Positions 58,801 to 64,000 of a stretch of DNA of 64,000 bases are shown here, one piece after another; position 1 is the stretch's first letter; the number at the start of each line of letters is the position of its first letter. The notes under the pieces are model-generated. The model saw nothing but the letters and a program-made list of their open reading frames with translations. It ran no database searches and had not been told where the DNA came from. Both the position numbers and the translations under genes were made by a program. The stretch is from Styela clava. Lineage: Eukaryota; Chordata; Ascidiacea; Stolidobranchia; Styelidae. Location of the stretch: positions 26,651,395 through 26,715,394 of the forward strand of contig NC_135250.1 in the NCBI RefSeq assembly GCF_964204865.1, given 5' to 3'.

Positions 58801-60214
58801 AGTGCTTTGTACAGAGCGTCAGGGCTCCATAAGAGAAGCCGAGACTTAAATACTGACTTGGCTAGTAACTGCCCCAAGAAGCAATAACGTTATCCCTGGC
58901 GCAACATTGCAATTTTAGAATTCGAACGAATAGGCAAACTTTTTTAAATTTAATATTGCTAACAGTTATAATACTCATTATATTGCATTATTACCATATA
59001 ATATTTTTGTTCCAGCTCTGCGAAGCGATATCCAAACGAGCTGCCTATCTATGTGCAGCAGGTGTCGTAACTGTTGCTCAGAAAATTGCGGAAAACAGAG
59101 GACCAGATGCTAAAATGACAATTGGCGTTGATGGATCTGTGTATAGGAAACATCCAACGTAAGTATTTTGAAGTTTAAATGACGCTTACTCGACGCTTTT
59201 TTGCTCTGTACAAGTCCATACTTCATAGAATTGAATTCACTCTGAAAAGATATTATATTTAAATGTATTAACTATTCGATGGGTTTGAATCCACGCATTC
59301 TTCACAGTCGACTGGTCGTGGTCAGTCAACCATAAATCATGACGGCACACACATTTGCTCATACTCGGCCATTAAGAAATGTAATAATATAAACACAATG
59401 AACAACCAACTGCATCAGTAATCTGAAGTTAATTTTTGGAGGCTAGCTCACTAAAAGCCATCAAGTACTTCTAGTTGGTGTGGGAAAACCATTTTCGCAT
59501 ATGTCATTTCTAACCCCCACCTGACTACGTCATCCAAAAATGACGTCACTATTACCGTACCACGTCACAGTGCTGAAATAATGCTCGTCAAAGTATACGG
59601 ATTGTCGTCCAAAACATGCAGAGGATCATCCGAAATCAAGCAAGATATTTTCTCGTTGTAACGATCCTGATATGAGAGAGATCGCTGGCTTCAGGGAGTT
59701 TGTTATCGTCTGCGGAGATGCCATTCCGGGAGTTCATAGCTTTTTTTTAGCAAACTCCATGATGTGATTGTGACATCGTAGTGACGTAATTTTTGAATGA
59801 CGGTGGGGGTTAGGAATAACACATGCAAAAATGTTTCTGCCACGCCAACTAGAAGTACTTACGGCGTTCAGTAAACATGCAGCAATTTTTCATCATACTG
59901 AAAATGCACATTAAACATGCAGAATGAAGTTAAAAATTACATTTCAAGTTGAAACGAGACACAATTAAACTTTCATCTTAGGCAAAAAGTCTAAAGCGAT
60001 GATCTGAAATAAAAATCGTAACTGAGAAGGTTATATTTTAATTTGCAGGTTTGCCAAACTTCTTCATTCAAAAGTCAGGGATCTTGGAGGCGACTTGAAT
60101 GTAACGTTCCATGAAACGACTGATGGTAGCGGACGTGGCGCTGCACTAGTGGCAGCAGTTGAATGCAGACTACAAAATATACGTACGAAAGTGCCCAATC
60201 AAACTGAAGAATAA
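52820..60214 (+). CDS. hexokinase, single-domain, copy B (10 coding exons)
   Basis: Exons: 52820-52982, 53943-54091, 54475-54594, 55135-55245, 56654-56753, 57576-57768, 57940-58095, 58360-58447, 59016-59158, 60049-60214. All are GT/AG, 1389 nt, 462 aa, same phases and sizes as copy A except the fifth (100 rather than 103 nt). Retained: [25 protein letters not shown] (Asp193), [18 protein letters not shown]. Changed: IMNDTV has one residue fewer than TVVNDTV in copy A, directly before the catalytic Asp; NTEWG is NAEWG; and FEKM is FDKM, so the Glu equivalent to glucokinase Glu290, a glucose ligand, is Asp281. The frame is otherwise open and splice sites are good, so the gene is probably expressed, but its catalysis may be weakened or its sugar preference altered. 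AATAAA at 60,245. Confidence 0.93.
53311..53426. repeat. 58-bp perfect tandem duplication in hexokinase B intron
   Basis: Two exact adjacent copies of a 58-bp unit starting ATATATATGAGTGATGGATT (53,311-53,368 and 53,369-53,426). No divergence between copies, so recent. Confidence 0.95.
54717..54800. repeat. SINE-like family fragment in hexokinase B intron
   Basis: AGGATTCACATATTTATTCC, CAATAAGGCGGTTTAATGAT and ATGGCAAACTGC match the body of the family. Confidence 0.55.
55275..55680. repeat. SINE-like copy split by a hAT-type MITE, hexokinase B intron
   Basis: The left part has CATATGGCAAACTTCGACC and ATCTGGTTACCAGTTCCTAT; the right part has AGTTAACCAGTCATTTGTTC and AAGGAATGAACTAGTC. The two are joined in other family members and separated here by the element at 55,360-55,609. 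Confidence 0.55.
55360..55609. mobile_element. 250-bp hAT-type MITE (CAGTGG-TCCCAAA ends)
   Basis: Left CAGTGGCTCCCAAAGTTG, right GGTTTGGGAACCACTG. Flanks CTATAGGC and ATATAGGC form an 8-bp target duplication with one mismatch. Confidence 0.85.
57150..57480. mobile_element. decayed hAT-type MITE in hexokinase B intron
   Basis: CATGGGCGTCCAACCTTGAT, GAGGGCCAGATACAAATAGC and TTCGCGGGCTGTACG follow the order of the intact relatives at 24,745 and 34,672. The terminal sequence is eroded. Confidence 0.55.
58490..58685. mobile_element. family X MITE in hexokinase B intron
   Basis: ACACCGAAACGTAGTATGTG with GTACCAGGTTAGGGT at the left; CCCTAACCTGGTACACATAC and GTCCGCCATCTTGGTTCACA at the right; middle TACTACGGGAGTCACTTGGC. 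A well-preserved long inverted repeat. Confidence 0.8.
59463..59860. mobile_element. family Y MITE, intact, in hexokinase B intron
   Basis: Left AAGTACTTCTAGTTGGTGTG and right CCACGCCAACTAGAAGTACTT are inverted termini. Inside, AATGACGTCACT carries a full TGACGTCA, and a second TGACGTAA lies near the right end. The target duplication could not be identified. Confidence 0.78.
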
Positions 60215-60244
60215 GAACAAAGAAATTGAAATGGAGATTGGTAT

Positions 60245-60250
60245 AATAAA
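60245..60250 (+). terminator. polyadenylation signal of hexokinase B
   Basis: AATAAA 31 bases after the stop codon on the sense strand. The homologous position in copy A has lost the motif. Confidence 0.65.
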
Positions 60251-60589
60251 TCGTCAAATGAAGATTTGCAAATTATAATCATATGTGATATAGTTCATTC
60301 CCAATTTCAAATATTGTTCTTTTGGTACTTATTTTGATCACAAAATTGATATTAGATATGCTATGAAAAATCCTAGCAACACTAACTACAGTTCTAGACA
60401 CGCCTTAGATACATTGGAAGAGCTTTGTTGTTTTTTCGCACCGGAATTAACCTAACCTATTTGATTGTTTTTTTTCAATTGGTGGGCAGTCCAATTACTG
60501 CTACCTTCGTTAACTTTTGCCTATTTAGACTTGTAAGTGTGCAATTCTAGGAGACTAAGTCGCATTATGTTGCAATTTCGGTGTATGAT

Positions 60590-61032
60590 GAATAGGTCCA
60601 CATGTGGCCCGCTGCTTCATTATATGTGGCCCCCGTTGTATTTGCGAGAAAGTGAACAAAAAATCCCATTTGGTGTAGTTTCACCATAAAAATAACCAGA
60701 AGATGCCACATTGCTTGCTTGATATGCCTGCAAGTTGTGTTGGTGACAGTCTAGAACGGCATTTTTCCCCTGTGACACTTTCTTCATTATGAAGAGTTTG
60801 AAATCTTACACTAAACGTATATATAGTAAGATTTTTGCAGGTTTTAGTGAGTTTTTTTAGTGAATTTTGCATGTTTTAGCTCGATAAATGACAAATAATG
60901 ATGAAGTGTTTGGACAATAAAAATGTTTTGTTTTATTTTGCACTGTTTACCTATTATTGGCACTATTGTGGCTCGTGAACAATACAAAAATAATAGTGTG
61001 GCCTGCGAGGCCGACAACCTTGGACCACCCTG
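60590..61032. mobile_element. hAT-like MITE in the hexokinase B 3' flank
   Basis: Left GGTCCACATGTGGCCCGC; right GCGAGGCCGACAACCTTGGA followed by CCACCCTG. A related fragment with AAGGTGGTCCAAACCC lies near 56,830-56,950. The sequence right after it (GCAGACTAACAAG) matches the copy A flank at 33,583, so the insertion is younger than the hexokinase duplication. Confidence 0.6.
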
Positions 61033-61109
61033 GTGCAGACTAACAAGTTGATGTTTTTATGTAGTGAGGGTACTTACTCATAAATACATCATTGACGTTA
61101 TGAAATTTC

Positions 61110-61890
61110 TTTTTATGTGGATTCATTAAGTAGCCTGACAAGCCTTTGATATATATTGCTATTTGATTGAGAATAAACTTTCGAATTTTCTTGACATGTT
61201 TCATAGGACTAGGGGAAATAATATTTTTAATAGCTTTGAATTTCATTTTATGTTATCAACAATTTTTGTTGTATTTTTCTCCTACTTGAGACCAACATTA
61301 TATGGTTACCTACTACTAGCCATTGATATATTGCTTTTTAATTGAGAATAATCTTCCAGATTTCCTTTCATGTGGTTTTAATTCCTTCTCTATGCCAAGC
61401 TACTCTTGACTAACATAATCAATTTCACTTATCATTTCATAATATATTTGCCAAAGTCTCTCTGATACAAATAATTTTTATAGTTATTAGCAACAATTTT
61501 TGTTGTATTTTCTTACCTCGCACTAAATTTTAATGCATACCTACATTGCTAACTATACCTCGCACTAACTTTTAATGCATACCTACATTGCTAACTATTG
61601 CTTTTGATTGGAAAAAAAACTTTTGAATTCCTTTACACGACTCATGGCCAGCCCAAATTCGGAAGGGGGGGGAGCAAATATTGTTCAATGACTTTCAAAA
61701 ACGAAGCTTACTCGAGCATTGCATTTCAAAAAATAATGTTAGAAAATTTTTATTGGGGGGGGGGGGGGATAATGGCTACACCTATGTTATCATCTTTCCT
61801 TTCTCGGATGTGAATAAAACCCCATCTCTAATATATCAACTGGAGCAGTCAAGTCATATTATATTTGGTGTGTGAGTTGTGTTCTTTTAA
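61110..61890. repeat. 3' flank block shared with hexokinase A (segmental duplication, copy B)
   Basis: Homologous to 35,090-35,650: AAGTAGCCTGACAAGCC, CTATTTGATTGAGAATAAAC, CCAGATTTCCTTTCATGTGG, AACATAATCAATTTCACTT and ATTTGGTGTGTGAGTTGTG. It includes a local tandem duplication near 61,523-61,598 (CGCACTAA-TTTTAATGCATA units) and a G run near 61,757. Confidence 0.75.
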
Positions 61891-62019
61891 AGGTTTCTAT
61901 TTCGTTCATTGCAACTTCGATTCAATGATGCAACTTCCAGATATGTTAATACAATCAGCAACAGATTTTGGTTATGGTTCAGCATGACTTTGGAATATAA
62001 TGTTACATATGAAATGGAA

Positions 62020-62135
62020 GAATTTACATATATATCCAGGAGTGAGAAAAGTGAGCATCTCGTCCGGTTACCAGCCCATGTCGCTGATATATGTGGTTAG
62101 CCAGTTACTTTTTTCATATGCTTGGACTTAATGGG
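62020..62135. repeat. SINE-like family fragment
   Basis: GAATTTACATATATATCCAG, TCTCGTCCGGTTACCAGCCC and CATATGCTTGGACTTAATGG match the family body. Confidence 0.55.
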
Positions 62136-62181
62136 ACTTTTGGTTACCAATTCATGCTGGAAATGGGGTTAGTTCTCAGTT

Positions 62182-62596
62182 ACCGTATTTCCCGGCGAGT
62201 AAGTCGCTTTTCTAGACCGAAATTTTTGGCCTGATTTTGTGGGGGTCGTCTTATTAGGCGGGTGTGATAGTTTTCATTTTTTGGTGTAGCCTTATTATAC
62301 ATTAGGTACTGTTCTTTTATGGTGGACGCAATCGCGAGTTGAACACAATTAGATTAAAATTTAAAGACAGTGTAGAAGTTATTATGGATTGGATATTACC
62401 CAAACGTCAATATAAGGTATTTTAACCAATGCGCAAACGCGGCCACCGCTCAAAAGGCATTGCATGGTAATTTGAGATTCCGATGTTGATGCAATTTTAC
62501 TACCCCGACTTAATGGCAGATTATATGCAAAACCCCATTTTTTCAGGCTTGAAAACGTCTTATTTACCGGGTGACTTATTCGCCGGGAAATACGGT
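62182..62596. mobile_element. 415-bp MITE with ACCGTATTTCCCGGCG termini
   Basis: Left ACCGTATTTCCCGGCGAGTA; right TTATTCGCCGGGAAATACGGT. The ends are inverted over about 20 bases. The flanking duplication is probably TA or TTA, but the palindromic ends make it ambiguous. Non-coding. Confidence 0.8.
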
Positions 62597-62599
62597 AAT

Positions 62600-63036
62600 T
62601 GTTTCAGATGCGATCTGATGGTGGCGGAAACCGTGACCGACCAGCGGGTACGTGAATCGCCCTACGGCGGCGAGGAGCAGACAAGTCCAGTTAGTATTTT
62701 ACAATAAAGCTTCTTATTTTGATTAGTGCAACTTCCTTATAAATTAATCTTCACTAACAGCGGTAGCCTACATGCAAAATTTCTTATACTTGTTTGAGTA
62801 TCGGACATATAAGGCCCACGCAATTGAGTGCACAATTGATATGTCGAGACAGTACTGACTGGAATGTTCACTATTATATTGTTGTTATTTTGAACTATGT
62901 TATAATACAAAAAATAACAACACTCACGACAGAAACTTCATAAAGTTGCCGAAACCTAAAAGAGGAACTAAAACCACATGGACAATCTCGCCTTGAGATT
63001 TGAAATAAACAACGAAATACTCTTTAATCGGTGCTC
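62600..63036. other. intergenic, nothing recognised
   Basis: No coding sequence, repeat boundary or RNA gene could be supported here. Confidence 0.4.
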
Positions 63037-63134
63037 AGGAAGTGCGTGTGTACCAATATGGATTTAACTAATTTTGTTCGCCTTCTTTACATCAAGTTGT
63101 GTTACATCAAGGGACTGCAACATATGGGCAGGGG

Positions 63135-63624
63135 CAGTGGCGTAGCATCCACCCCCGCAACCCCCGCGGTCGCGGGAGGGCCCACAGCGCAAAGGGGCCC
63201 AAGCGGTTAGAATTTAGAAATTTAAGCCGCAAACCAAAAGCTACAGTGCAAAACAAGTAATGCACATCTTATAACGTTGATGTTAGTTCTGCTCAATTCG
63301 TTTTGTTACGTAACAATGCCAAAGAGTCGTCAATTTTCGGTGTATTGTGGTTTGATCGCACCGGCGAAATTACGAAGCCTGTCAGAATGATGTCGAAAGC
63401 AAAACCTCTCAGTGGCGCACAGAAACGCAGAAGAGGAAGAACGTTTGAAAAAAATTAAGTAACCAAGATAAACGGCAAATTTTAGGTTACCATTGCCTTT
63501 TTATAGCGACATGTTGTGCTTTTTGACAAAAAAAAACGTTGTTTTAGCTTATGTCCGAGCGTTTTAGGGTCATTTCCACAAAATATTTTCGCGGGGGGCC
63601 CACGAGAGTCTTGCTACGCCACTG
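63135..63624. mobile_element. 490-bp hAT-type MITE (CAGTGGCGTAGC ends)
   Basis: Left CAGTGGCGTAGC, right GCTACGCCACTG, perfect inverses. GGCAGGGG flanks it on both sides (63,127-63,134 and 63,625-63,632), a perfect 8-bp target duplication. Confidence 0.93.
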
Positions 63625-63723
63625 GGCAGGGGGCATATTTATTTGGCTAACACAGACTGTCCCCAAACTCGTAATAGAACTAAATAAAATAAGGAAAATC
63701 GGAATAAAATTATGGCCTAAACC

Positions 63724-63911
63724 CAGTGGTGGGATTCAGCCGGTTCGCATCGGTTCTATAGAACCGTCTCACGGAATTTTATGAGATCAGCGAACCGGTT
63801 AGCATTACTGGTTTATTTACTAAAAAAATATGACTTTTTGTAACAGAAACGGCTGAAAAATATGACTTTTGTGATAGAACCGACTGACAAAAAGTTTGAA
63901 TCCCACCACTG
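63724..63911. mobile_element. 188-bp hAT-type MITE (CAGTGGTGGGATTC ends)
   Basis: Left CAGTGGTGGGATTCAGCCGG, right TTTGAATCCCACCACTG. A perfect 8-bp duplication CCTAAACC lies at 63,716-63,723 and 63,912-63,919. Same family as 11,556-11,744. Confidence 0.93.
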
Positions 63912-64000
63912 CCTAAACCCAACCTGGTACACATACTACGGGAGTACCCTTTAATCGGACTTTGAGCTTAATAGCATTGTAAGCTTGTTCGCGGGCAATT

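Larger units (their letters stand above)
63037..63955. mobile_element. family X MITE carrying two hAT-type insertions
   Basis: Pieces: 63,037-63,134 (GTGCGTGTGTACCAATATGG, AAGTTGTGTTACATCAAGGG), 63,625-63,723 (GGCTAACACAGACTGTCCCC, AACTCGTAATAGAACTAAAT) and 63,912-63,955 (CCAACCTGGTACACATACTA, CGGGAGTACCC). Removing both insertions restores the order seen in the copy at 12,768-12,982. Confidence 0.82.

Noticed and set aside
8584..63955. Telomere-like GGTTAGGGTTAGG / CCTAACCCTAACC words
   Set aside because: They are only one and a half units long and always inside family X MITE copies, so not interstitial telomere tracts.

Overview
This is animal nuclear DNA: AT-rich, with spliced genes (GT/AG introns of several hundred bases to about 2 kb), AATAAA signals, and a dense load of short DNA transposons, SINE-like elements and a satellite. 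The proteins are ordinary metazoan ones (SLU7, SSAT-like acetyltransferases, CLCC1, hexokinase). The look of the introns and repeats would suit an invertebrate deuterostome, possibly an ascidian tunicate, but I cannot prove the species from this window.

Layout. (1) 582-2510 (+): SLU7, a second-step splicing factor, as a single exon. (2) 3.8-10.8 kb (+): a tandem array of single-exon SSAT-type (diamine/thialysine) acetyltransferases: one decayed relic, three intact genes and one copy broken by a 7-base net deletion. (3) 11,979-20,641 (-): a 13-exon CLCC1-like gene (ER chloride channel CLIC-like 1), reconstructed here as 755 aa. (4) 21.5-32.7 kb (+): hexokinase copy A, a 5' non-coding exon plus ten coding exons, 463 aa. 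(5) 36.05-49.24 kb: two large arrays of the same 196-bp satellite in opposite orientation (about 23 and 20 copies) around a 4.7-kb spacer, a foldback-like structure. (6) 51.5-60.2 kb (+): hexokinase copy B, 462 aa, with the same exon structure as A. (7) 60.2-64 kb: repeat-rich 3' flank with nested transposons.

How it fits together. The hexokinase region is a segmental duplication. Homology runs from a 5' non-coding exon (about 21.55 / 51.53 kb) through all coding exons to a 3' flank ending near 35.65 / 61.89 kb. The inverted satellite structure sits between the two units. Copy B has changed at positions that matter for catalysis: a conserved glucose-contact Glu is Asp, one codon is lost just before the catalytic Asp, and Thr is Ala in the NTEWG motif. 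It may therefore be functionally divergent.

Mobile DNA. Several hAT-type insertions can be delimited by terminal inverted repeats and 8-bp target duplications (22,947-23,983; 24,745-25,044; 41,731-44,666; 55,360-55,609; 63,135-63,624; 63,724-63,911; 11,556-11,744). Some are nested, so their order of arrival can be read. A recurrent MITE (called family X here) carries CCAAGATGGCG, a YY1-like motif, in its ends. One copy has amplified half of itself into a 137-bp tandem array. A second MITE (family Y) and a tRNA-derived SINE-like family are also scattered through introns and flanks. All exon boundaries and duplications were read by eye; no alignment or database search was run.
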